Shown here in pieces: positions 49,901 through 59,964 of a stretch of 64,000 bases of DNA. Every line of letters begins with the position of its first letter. The first letter of the stretch is position 1. The position numbers and the translations under genes are program-made. Origin of the DNA: Populus alba (Eukaryota > Streptophyta > Magnoliopsida > Malpighiales > Salicaceae); assembly GCF_005239225.2 (NCBI RefSeq), contig NC_133289.1:2177501-2241500 (forward strand), in the 5' to 3' direction. The notes below the pieces were generated by a model that searched no databases, was not told the DNA's origin, and saw nothing but the letters and a program-made list of their open reading frames with translations.

Positions 49901-52900
49901 CTTGACTAGTATGGAAGAAGGTTCAGCATTCACCAGTGTTGAAGCTATAGACTCACGCACACACGTCTAATGGTGCTTTATCAGTCTATAATACCATTTG
50001 TTTTGAAAACCACAACCTGCTTGCAGGTACAAAGGGGGAAAAGTAGGGCAGACAAAACTACTTACAATTTTACTAACATTGATGTGAAAGACGAGGGCCT
50101 TTTTGTTGTATTGTTGGTTTCTTGAATATCATAAACGCAGTGGAAACAATAAAACAAAATTATTCGGGAGTCTCTAGGATCCTGTTAGTCAGATCTAGAG
50201 TTGTTTAGATATTTATTGCCTGAAGATCTGATTTTTTTTGGCTTTGAATAATTTTTTAAAGGCCGAGTTGTCCCAAATCACAAGCTGTTTAATTGTTCGG
50301 TCTTCAACGGTAATCCACACAAACCACCAGTAAAAAATCTCATAAATTCCTATTTAGAATAGAGGGATTGTTATGCCTAAAGTGTTAACTCTCTATTCTA
50401 TTACTTACGTAGTTTTTTTGTTTAACACATAATCACTCCCAAATAAAAGGCATGACTTACTATTTATAGGAAAATTTGAAAAACCCTATAAATTGATAAA
50501 ATATCAATTTGACCTTTGAAAATATCCATATATTAATTCAGGATAATTTTAGAAATTAACTCAATCAAGTCTTAGATTTTTCTAGATCTAGAAATATAAT
50601 CATTGTATTAATTATATTCTAGTATTTAATTTCTAAAATATATTTTAATCAATCATACTTAATTAAATTATCTCAATTTAATTTCTAACTAATAGTTTTT
50701 AATATATGTGATCCATTAGGTTTCCTAATGTGTTGATTCAAATATAAATTATAATTATAATTAAATAGAATTAAATAATTTAATTTATATCAATTTAACA
50801 ATTGATTAATTTATATTTGAAGTTTAGATGCATCTTCTAGCAACATGTTATAATCTCTCAAATATTAGAAAAGTTATTAGTTGTTTGACTTAACTTTCAG
50901 TGACCGATTTTTCAGTGAAATTAATATGTTTTCATCAATAATATTCCGATTTAACATGCAACAGAATCAAAGCATAACATTTTCTATATAAGATAACGTA
51001 ACGATTTCAAGTTTAAAGATCACTTACATAACCGTCACGTGAGCTTTTCAATAGATATAGGTGATCTCTCCATATGGAATTCTTATACAGGTTAGTTCAT
51101 TATACATGTTTTATGACAAGTACCTACATGTTAGTTTTAAGTATCCTTTATACTTCAGTTTATGAGAACAATTGTTTTTTTTTTCATAAAAGAAAAAACA
51201 AAATTATACTAGTCTTTTCGACTATAATAAATGTCCAATATTTAAGAGAGCATCAACTATGAACATTTTAGGAATAATGCTTTAATGCAATAAAAATCCC
51301 ATAATTATAACAACTTTATAATTTTATTTGCAAAGTATTTTTGTCCCATGAACTTTATCTTTATTCTAGATTCATAAATCAAATTTATATTCATTGATTT
51401 TATATTATATGAATATAAAGATAAATTAAGCTTTATTAATAATAAATAGGTATTTACATGAATACAATAATACCATATATAACCAACTAATTAGCTACAT
51501 TGATATAACAATGTTTGTATCTATTCCAGGAAGCCCTTGATGGTCTTGAGTTTGCTAGAGGCGCTTCTGATTCTAAATGGGGTTCTGTAAGAGCAGCAAT
51601 GGGGCATCCAGAGCCGTTTGACTTGAAATATGTTGCTGTTGGGAACGAGGACTGTTGGAAGAAGAATTACCGAGGTTTGTGCACACAAGAACATGCATGG
51701 ATCACAAACTCCGATATGCCTATATGAATCTGTTTTTTACATTAGATGAAAGAATCAGGTTTGTGTCCATAGCAAGCAACACGCCCTTCTAATTTGAACT
51801 AGTCACCCTCTAGGAGGAGATGATATGTTCTTGAGGTGATATGACATTTTTTTCATGCAGTATTACTCATTTTTGCATTTATCTTTCAAGAGTTCTTGTG
51901 CATCGAATGATCTATTATTTGATTTCAAAGTTGAGTTTCTATGATAAAGTCTCGTGTTCTCAATTCTGCATTGTTATGGTTGAGAAAGATTCTCTTCACA
52001 AAAAGTGTCTTTTAAGTTCTGCAAATGTTATTCTTAACTCAAGATTCTGGAAGATAAACCAGTTTCAGAACTCAAATTTATGTGCTCTTTTTACCAGGAA
52101 ATTATCTCAAGTTCTACGATGCTATAAAACGTGCCTATCCCGACATCAAAATAATCTCAAACTGTGATGGGTCTTCTCATTTTTTGGATCATCCCGCTGA
52201 TTACTATGATTTTCATGTAAACATCCTTTCACCACAGTTTTGTTTGTCATTCTGTTTTGCAGTATTGCATATGTGCATATTTTTAATCCCTTTTTATTCC
52301 TTGAACTAGATTTATACATCTGCCAGCCGCCTGTTTTCTATGACTCATCAATTTGATCACACATCCCGCTCTGGTCCAAAGGTGAGTAATATGCTTTTTG
52401 ACAACCTACTGACAAAAACATGTGATTAGTAGCTATGAAACTTGCTATATTTCAGGCTTTTGTGAGTGAGTATGCTGTGACCGGAAAAGATGCTGGCACA
52501 GGAAGTCTTTTAGCAGCACTTGCTGAAGCTGGATTCCTCATTGGGCTGGAAAAAAACAGGTTTGTGATAGTTGTTCCGGCACTCTTAAGATGCTATCAAT
52601 GTGCAAGTCAGTGCTCGAGGTGCAATGTTTCGATGCCTCCCCCCTTTCTGTTCTTTTTGGAGAGGGTGATGGAGAAATTTAGAAAGAAAATATTTTAAAT
52701 AGAGAGTTCAAAAGATTCTCAGATCACCACCATTCATGATGGTTTTGGTTCAAATTCTGATGCCATGGACGAAGTCCTTTTTTTTGTGTTTTTATACTTG
52801 CCATGAAAATTCCAATTCTTGAGGCCTTCATTTCTCCATTGCAGTGATATTGTGGAGATGGCAAGCTACGCACCACTTTTCGTGAACGACAATGATAGGA

Positions 52901-53832
52901 GGTACCAGTCTCTTGCTATTCCTTAAAATTAATTCAAGCATGCAGGTAAGGAATATCATTTTCATCAGAGGTTACTCTGAAACTGAAAGAAACTTTTCCA
53001 TGAAGGTGGAATCCAGATGCAATTGTCTTCAACTCCTCAATGCACTATGGAACTCCAAGCTACTGGGTGCAGAAATTCTTCAGAGAGTCGAGTGGAGCAA
53101 CTCTGCTTGATGCTAATCTACAAACAAATTCCTCTTCACTTGTTGCATCTGCAATTACCTGGACAAACTCAGTGGATGGTGAAACTTACCTGAAAATAAA
53201 GGTCTGGAAATTACTTGCTTGAACTTAAGTGCCTTATAATACCAGCATCGCTTGCCGTCATGTCCTAGCCAAGAATTCCACTGGTCGACAACAAACATGA
53301 ACACTCTGTAAATTCTGAGTTTTAAGAGTTTCTGTTTGATTATTTCGCCAAGTTCTTACTTCCAGGTAAATGTATTTTCAGATTGTGAATTTTGGGAACA
53401 GGCACGTGAGTCTCGAAGTTTCAGTTGATGGATTGGGGCTCAACTCGCAATTGTCTGGATCAACAAAAACTGTCCTCACTTCTTCGAATGCAATGGACGA
53501 GAATTCCTTCACGGATCCAAACAAGGTATCTGACATGTTTCTCGTAAACTCACGAATTTTTGTTCATCCAAGAACATTTCAATGCCGGTTCATAACTTCA
53601 TGTAGCAAATCTTCTACATTTGTTTTTACACTTTGGTGAATGCCATCCTGCTTACCCGTTCCGGCATCTTCACGTTATGCAGGTGGTGCCAGACCTCAGT
53701 CTGCTTGAGAATGCTGACAAAGACATGAACATTATAATCGCTCCATATTCTTTGACTTCACTTGATTTATTAACAGAATCAAACAGTATCAGGATGCCAC
53801 AAACCGATTCTTCGGCTAGATCATCAATTTAG
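46962..53832 (+). CDS. ASD1: Alpha-L-arabinofuranosidase, GH51
   Basis: Secreted glycoside hydrolase family 51 enzyme that removes arabinosyl side chains from cell-wall arabinoxylan and pectin. Seventeen exons: 46962-47135, 47267-47321, 47658-47869, 47977-48098, 48183-48330, 48635-48704, 49280-49425, 49552-49597, 49691-49743, 51530-51674, 52098-52216, 52310-52381, 52456-52559, 52845-52901, 53006-53201, 53382-53525 and 53683-53832. The product is 670 aa, close to plant ASD1. A signal peptide covers about residues 1-28. A carbohydrate-binding-like region precedes the barrel. The acid/base Glu is in VAVGNEDCW and the nucleophile Glu in AFVSEYAVT. FIRFPGGCFVEG and MHYGTPSYWVQ are also conserved. 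All splice sites used are GT-AG. Intron 9 is 1.8 kb and probably holds a transposon remnant. Confidence 0.93.
50100..51480. mobile_element. Probable non-coding transposon remnant in intron 9 of the arabinofuranosidase
   Basis: Intron 9 (49744-51529) is about three times longer than any other intron of the gene. From about 50100 its composition changes to long AT-rich non-coding DNA, with phrases such as 'gggagtctctaggatcctg' and 'cattaggtttcctaatgtg' that resemble solo-LTR sequence. There is no coding frame, and neither clear TG...CA ends nor target-site duplication could be fixed, so the class is only suspected. Confidence 0.35.
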
Positions 53833-55257
53833 AAAATAATTAATACATGATGTGTAATCATACAATAATGTTATATTAACCAACCAAAGTCATCGCTATT
53901 ATACGGGTAATGGACGCCCTATGCCAAGAACACAAGGTTGAGAATTAAAGCCAGTACTCCAGTCGGAAGCTCTATCATGCATGTAAATATTAATAATGAG
54001 TGATTTGTGATTTTTTTTTATTTGATGGTAAGGGTATTTTAAAGTTAATTTATATATCAATCATGATTAAAGTTATGTTTGTTTTTGCAGTGTATTTAGT
54101 TTTTTGGAAATGTGGTTGCATTTGTTTTTTACTTAGAAATGTATCAAAATAATATATATGTATATATTTTAAAAAATTATTTTTGACATCAACGTATCAA
54201 AATAATCTAAAAACATAAAAAATATATTATTTTGAAGAAAAAAATAAAAAAAAAATTTTAAAAATTTTAAAAAATATTTTTAAAACACAAAAAGAAATAG
54301 GAAAGTAAAAACATTAATGCATCAATGGTATTTTTGTTTTTGTTTTTTTATTTATTTAAATGGTGTACCAGTGTATAGCACAAGAACAATGGATTCTAAC
54401 TCTTCTTCCAAATGATTTTAAAAAACATAGCTCCATGTTGCCAATTGGTTTTTGTTGTGAAATAACATGTAATAATTATTAATGAATATTATAATAAAAA
54501 AGAAATTAGAAATAACACAAGACTTAATATGGCTTAGTTAAATGCTTATGTTTACAAGAACGAAGGATTTTTATTTTCACTATATCAAAACAGTGTTGAG
54601 CGATATGTAGATCCTTAACCATCTAAAAAATCTTACCTATATATTCAAGGAATATTAATAATTTCTCATAATTTTGTTTTACTTATCGCGAAAACATTAC
54701 CGCCACACCCTTCAACCTATTAATTGTTCCCGACGACATAATAAAAAATAAATTTCAATATCTGCTCTACTCCACTTGGTATGCTTCGCTTCATTTCAAT
54801 ATCTGCATATAAGCCACAAACTATAACTTTATAGCCACGAGAACATGTGTGGCACATGTGTTGGTGTAACGCTTTTAATTTTATTTTGGTCGGTTAGCAG
54901 ATAGATTGGTGCAAAAAGACTCCGTTTTTGTTCTGGCCTGGCTTTCACACTGTTCTAGCAATGGGACATTTTTGTTAGCTTGCAAGCAGAGGTTTTTAAG
55001 CCCAACAATGAACTTTGTTACTTGACCCAAAGGTATGAACATTGGTTTCCTCTGTGAGCACGGTTCTTCTATTCCCTGATTTTGCAGTCAAGACGATGCT
55101 GACATCTATGCAATGTGTGAATTCTTGTCAGAGTTTCTCTACTGAAATAATGGGCGTCGATGAAAAGATTTATCACACAAAATAATACAAAAGCTTTGAA
55201 AAATGTCAGCTGTACTCGCTCCCTGAGAGAAGGAAATGAGGTTTGGATAGAGCCGGA
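53833..55257. other. Intergenic DNA after the arabinofuranosidase
   Basis: 3' UTR for the first 150-200 bp, then AT-rich DNA including a reverse copy of the dispersed AT-rich repeat at about 54060-54300. No gene is seen. Confidence 0.45.
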
Positions 55258-55570
55258 GAATGTGAACGGAAAGGCAGCTCCCAAAATGTGGACCTCCAAT
55301 AATAATCACGTCAAAACCTTATAATTGACATGTTGACAAAATTAAGGGTAACACCTTGAGGCCACTAAATAACTTTGAAGAAGATGGGTTTGAAGAAGAT
55401 GTTTGGTGTTTTATTCTGTATTGCCTATTACTTGAAATAATGTTCCTTAATAACTAATAATTTTAATCCTCGAGGCAAATTAATAATTTTGTCACCATGT
55501 CAATTATAAGGTTATGTCGTGATTATTATTGGAGGTCCACATTTTGGGAGCTGCCTTTCCGTTCACATTC
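55258..55570. repeat. Long inverted repeat, 87-bp arms, 139-bp loop
   Basis: The left arm (55258-55344) and right arm (55484-55570) are reverse complements, with about three mismatches in 87 positions. Recognisable cores are AAGGCAGCTCCCAAAATGTG on the left and CACATTTTGGGAGCTGCCTT on the right. The transcript of either strand would fold into a long, almost perfect hairpin. It could be a young MIRNA-like or siRNA-producing inverted duplication, or a foldback transposon. No terminal target-site duplication was found. Confidence 0.88.
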
Positions 55571-56240
55571 AGTAGCGACCATTTCACAATTAGTACTCCA
55601 GTTAGAACCTGTAACCAGCCTCAAATACACACATCAAAAGAAGTTGTAGCGAAAGGAACATATCAGCCACTATCACAAGGGATGCAATGATTTGGCGTAT
55701 GATCAATCATGGTCGAAAAAATGTACTGTTTGAAATGTGTAACTCGTGGTTGAAGAAAACACTAAAAGGACGAAGCCACGAACCCCTTATAAAAGCAGAT
55801 GACATGCAGCGATCGAAATCATCCATCGTCTCTCTTGAATTCCCTTTTCCTCACAAACAAGAGTTCCCTGCATACAGACTTTCAATGTTCGTATTCTTTT
55901 TCCTTCATTGCCTACTTCTATTTTCTTTAATTTAGCTATTTATTATGATTAGCATATTACCCCTCCATCCCATAATGAGAGTCCTTTTCTTATTTATATG
56001 TTTCAATATATATACAAAGTACAAGAATTCAGTACTGCTATATAAATTTTACTGCTCTATCTCTCTTCGAATAGATTTCACACATATTTTCCCCCCTCCA
56101 TTTATTTTTAAAAGATAATACTCTAAATACAATAAAATTGTATGAGTTGACATAATATTGAATGCATTTTATTTAATCCGTGTGAAAATCCCAATAAAAC
56201 TCTCTTTATGGGATGTAAAAACTTAATGATATTAATTAAC
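55571..56240. other. Intergenic DNA with no recognised gene
   Basis: Contains an 82-codon open frame (55687-55935) with no recognisable domain, which I do not support as a gene. The rest is AT-rich sequence leading into a truncated LINE. Confidence 0.4.
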
Positions 56241-57065
56241 AAGAACAACTATCACTTTTATCATCCTTGCTGGAATCCAAGCCAATGTTCTGCCACAAGA
56301 TGGATAAGAAAATCTGGACCCTCAACAACGATGGCCTCTTCAGTGTAAAATCTTGCTCCAAATTGATGGACCAGTTACTCTACGGTGGAGCCAAACCATT
56401 CCAATCTTCTGTTTGGATAAAACTAACCCCACCAAAAGTGCAGCTTTTCCTTTGGCTCCTTGTCCAAGATAAAGTAACCACAAGAGATTTCCTATTTCAA
56501 CGCGACTACCTCTCCCTTCAGGAGTCAAGATGTGCTTTCTGCAATAAAAGCTTGGAATCTTCAAGTCACCTCTTCATTCACTGCCACTTCTCTTGGAATA
56601 TATGGATGAAACTGCTTTCTAATCGGGGCTTTTGCAGTGTTTTTCCAAAATCTGTTGATGATATGTGCTTCCAATGGTCTTCTATGGTTAAAGGCAAGCA
56701 ACAAAATCTCTCTTGGAAACTTCTTTTCTCATGCGTTGTTTGGAATCTTTGGCTTCATCGAAATGATGTTATTTTTAATGACGCTGCCCCTAACCTTCAA
56801 ATCTGTTTCTCCATGGTGCGCCAAAGTATTGCTTTATGGCTGAGGCTTGACTCCAACTCTTTCGAGCTTAATATAGAGAATGTTTAGTCGGGAGGAGTTA
56901 GTTTCTTTTGATTTATCTGTTCTCTTTTTGTTGCTATCCCCTGTTTCATGCAACAGTTTTTGTGCTTCCCTTTCCTCTGTTTGTTCTTCTGATGTAAGTT
57001 AGGCTACTATCTTTGTAGCTTTTTCCTTTCAATAAAATTTCGACTATTAACAAAAAAAAAAACAA
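56241..57065 (+). mobile_element. 5'-truncated LINE (C-terminal zf-RVT part) with A-tail
   Basis: An open frame at 56267-56887 encodes the C-terminal portion of a plant L1-type ORF2: a DGLFSVKS motif, WIKLTPPKVQLFLWLL, then a zf-RVT zinc-knuckle pattern (CAFC, followed by HLFIHC), and WNLWLHRNDV. Endonuclease and reverse transcriptase are absent, so this is a 5'-truncated copy. A 3' UTR-like stretch ends in AATAAA-containing sequence and an A-run (57051-57062) in plus orientation. The first 23 bases before the frame may also belong to the element. It is related to, but clearly diverged from, the LINE at the window's end. Confidence 0.75.
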
Positions 57066-57102
57066 ATATAGATTCTGATCATCTTCACGTATATTTTGAC
57101 AG

Positions 57103-58062
57103 ATGAAACAATTGAAAGGAAATATGAAGCTGTGGATTGTGGTGGCAACATATCTTTTGTCGACTGTACTCGTGGCGAGTACAGAAGCTGGGAACATGGA
57201 CTCATTGGCAGAAGATCAAACTGGGAGGGACATGATCATCCGCCCTGTCGTGCCAAAAAATGACGATGTTGTTTCTGGTGCAAAGTCCACACAACACATT
57301 GTTGGCATAAATAATTTGTGCGTTGACGTGTTTCTTGAACTCTACTTTCATGGAAACGTAGTACAGTTGTACCCGTGTAAATCTGACGGAGATGTGAATC
57401 AACAATGGAGCTTGGAGAAGGACGGAACCATTCAATCTAAAGGCATGTGTTTGGCCACAAACGGCACAAGTCCAGGAAGCTATGTATTTATCTATAACTG
57501 CAACGAGGTGAAGGCTAGCGCCACAATTTGGAAAGTACAAAAGGATGGCTCCATCCTAAACCCCTCCTCGTCACTAGTTTTGACCTCAAAGTCAGGGAAA
57601 AGTGGCTCCCTACTCACCTTGGAAACCAATGTTTATGCCTTGGGCCAAGGATGGCGTTTCGCCGATGTTTCAAAACCTTCACCAAAGTCCATTGTCGGGC
57701 TTTTGGACTACTGCTTGGAATTTAACAAAAATGTCCCAAAGTTAGCCATGTGCGTGGAGAGCAAGACTGAACAAAAATGGAATTTTTACGCCGATGGTTC
57801 GATAAGGGTTGATGCAAACACAGATTTGTGCCTAACTAGCGATGGAAATACCAAAGGAAGCTTGGTCGTCGTTGTCTCTTGTAGCCCTGTGTCATCTAAC
57901 CAACGTTGGACGTTTCGCGACAGCCACGGCACAGCTTATTTCCCCATTTGGAACGTGAATAATGCTTTGGTGTTGGATGTGAGCTATTCCATTCTAAACC
58001 TGTTCGAAATAATTATTTGGGATTTCAACGGAGGAGCTAACCAGGTATGGCGTCTGTCGTAA
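57103..58062 (+). CDS. Ricin-B-type (beta-trefoil) lectin, no A chain
   Basis: Intron-less 319-aa secreted protein with two ricin-B beta-trefoil domains, probably a galactose/GalNAc-type lectin. The hydrophobic signal segment is at about residues 8-27. A linker follows to about residue 60, then domain 1 at about 63-190 and domain 2 at about 195-319. QxW-type repeat motifs are visible: NQQWSL, QGWRF, QKWNF, QRWTF and NQVWRL. Several N-glycosylation sequons occur (for example NGT). It resembles the B chain of type 2 ribosome-inactivating proteins, but the catalytic A chain is absent: only about 60 residues precede the first trefoil, and no A-chain homology is visible upstream. It should therefore have no rRNA N-glycosidase activity. 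The A-tail of a LINE ends 40 bp upstream of the ATG, so the promoter has been displaced or replaced by it. Confidence 0.85.
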   Translation: MKQLKGNMKLWIVVATYLLSTVLVASTEAGNMDSLAEDQTGRDMIIRPVVPKNDDVVSGAKSTQHIVGINNLCVDVFLELYFHGNVVQLYPCKSDGDVNQQWSLEKDGTIQSKGMCLATNGTSPGSYVFIYNCNEVKASATIWKVQKDGSILNPSSSLVLTSKSGKSGSLLTLETNVYALGQGWRFADVSKPSPKSIVGLLDYCLEFNKNVPKLAMCVESKTEQKWNFYADGSIRVDANTDLCLTSDGNTKGSLVVVVSCSPVSSNQRWTFRDSHGTAYFPIWNVNNALVLDVSYSILNLFEIIIWDFNGGANQVWRLS

Positions 58063-58560
58063 TAATTACTCAGACGCTCCTTTGGCCCTGAAGTCTATCA
58101 AGCCAAGGCAATAACTAGCAGCTTAAATAAATGACAACAAATTATTGTTGTCCCTTAAAACTGTATTCCAATATCCATATTATTTTCAATTCCCTAATCC
58201 CCCTATGTGTGATGTTCGAGCATGCAATATTATTATATAAAATAAATAAATCTTTTGTTAAGAAATGAAGTGTTGCAATATCTCTGGCTTACGAGTTCAT
58301 CTTTTTTTCAATTTTTTTTTGTTGCATGGGGTTTAAGGACTGGCGAGGGCCTTGTCTTGTTAAGCATTAATTCTAATTAGTTTACTTTTCATATGAATCA
58401 AACATGTAATGAGGGAAAACTTGCTGCAACAATTTAAGAAAAATAAATTAATCATGATGAAGTTGTGAAAACTTCAGCCAGGAATGGACTTTTTATAGGC
58501 TGCAACTTGGGATTTTACTTGTTATAAAATAACTAATAAAGATAAATTTACACTAATTGG
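58063..58560. other. Intergenic DNA after the lectin gene
   Basis: Lectin 3' UTR (an 'aataaataaatc' phrase at about 58240 could be a poly(A) signal), followed by AT-rich DNA. No gene is seen. Confidence 0.4.
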
Positions 58561-58565
58561 CTTTC

Positions 58566-58652
58566 TACTGTCGATTTTCAACATGTAATTCATCGAGAGA
58601 ATAATCAAGTAGCAGATAATCTAGCCAGGCAAGGAATTATTAGATGTTTTTA
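58566..58652 (+). mobile_element. Short RNase H C-terminal fragment from a retroelement
   Basis: A frame of about 28 codons reads VDFQHVIHRENNQVADNLAR and ends in a TAA. This matches the C-terminal motif of the RNase H domain found in plant non-LTR elements and RVT_3 proteins (HIxRExNxVADxLA). Nothing upstream extends the homology in frame, so it is a stranded fragment. It lies about 100 bp before a glycosyltransferase fragment. Confidence 0.55.
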
Positions 58653-58749
58653 ATAGCTATAATTTTTGCCATCATTAGTTCAATATTTTTGCCGTGATTT
58701 CAACCCAGATGAAATGGCAATTTTGGTGAGAATATTGATGCCTTTGTGA

Positions 58750-59140
58750 AATGCCCTTTACTCTATGTTTCCTCGAGTGTATACGATCGGTCCACTACAA
58801 TTGCTTCTCAATCAGATTCAAGAAGTATATCTAAGTTCTATTGGATGCAATCTTTGGAAAGAAGAGGTTGAGTGTCTCCAATGGCTTGATTCCAACAAAC
58901 CCAAGTCAGTAATATATGTGAATTTTGGTAGCATAACAACCGTCACGAAGGAGCAGCTCGTTGAATTTGGCATGGGACTTGCTAAAAGTGGCCATCCATT
59001 TTTATGGATAATAAGGCCTGATATGGTCACTGGCGACTCCAAGATACTGCCTCCAGAATTCACTGAAGAAACCAAGGAAAGAAGCTTTATTTGTAGTTGG
59101 TGTCCGCAAGAGGAAGTACTCAACCACCCATCAATAGGAG
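58750..59140 (+). pseudogene. UDP-glycosyltransferase (UGT85A-like) fragment, truncated at both ends
   Basis: The frame reads SMFPRVYTIGPLQLLL, then CLQWLDSNKPKSVIYVNFGS, PFLWIIRPDMV and FICSWCPQEEVLNHPSIG, typical of the middle of a UGT85-type family 1 glycosyltransferase. Homology starts after an in-frame TGA (about 58747-58749) and stops abruptly inside the PSPG donor-sugar box, right after HPSIG. The downstream His-Cys-Gly-Trp-Asn core and the final 100 or so residues are missing, as are the first 270 or so. It cannot be a working enzyme. Confidence 0.85.
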
Positions 59141-59199
59141 CTCAATTTTGCATAATATCAGGTTATATATTTACATTGTAAAATACAAATCCAGTATTA

Positions 59200-59960
59200 A
59201 AATACCTGATTTTCTTTAAAATTATTTTTTTTCCATACATACAGCTAAAACATAAAAACTTTTCCAAGCATATTTTCACTAAAGAAAAAAAAAGACTTGC
59301 ATCTTTCTCATGTTTTGAAAATAAAAATAGATATCATGACTGGTTTATGATCATCCATTAAGGTTTGACCAAAATATCAAAAATCTTTTATTTTAAGATC
59401 CAGATGTAAACTTTAATATTATGGCTGTAAAATTACACAATAAAGTACACCCTCAGGTATTAAAGATACAAGTTATAAATAAATGTGATGCTAAAATTTA
59501 GATATTAAAATGGTTAGGATTTAACCCAACAAGGTAGAGACTTTTTCATTAAAAAAGATCTACCTTAAACCTTAAAAAAGACTAATAAATAGAAACTCGA
59601 CTTAGAAAACAATCAAATAACAATACAGTTTACCTTAGGTAGGGTGCACTGGGGTGACGTGTCTTCCCCTTGCACAACCAATTCTTTTCTTAAACTCTCG
59701 CAGACCATAGGTTCTTAGTTACCATAATACTAGGTGGTGACTCCTAACTAATCAAGTAAATGAACGAGAAAATTGCTAACGGATGCCACGCGTTGACATG
59801 CGACACTTTGAATTATATATGTCCATTCAATTTAAAATTACCACTTTAGAGATTGTGATGTTCTTATAACTAACTTAATTTTGGTATATCCTCCTCACAT
59901 CTCAATCCAATCTGTTTCCGGCCTTTCTATTGTAAAACGTTTTCGACATACGGCCACAAA
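59200..59960. other. Intergenic DNA, in part retrotransposon-like
   Basis: No coding frame. The segment about 59600-59830 (including 'ataatactaggtggtgactc' and 'gatgccacgcgttgacatgc') has the look of non-coding sequence found at LTR and leader boundaries of Ty3/gypsy-type elements. This rests on resemblance only. Confidence 0.3.
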
Positions 59961-59964
59961 TAGA

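Noticed and set aside
55687..55935. Possible A-chain remnant upstream of the ricin-B lectin
   Set aside because: The 82-codon frame has no resemblance to an N-glycosidase domain, and a LINE separates it from the lectin.
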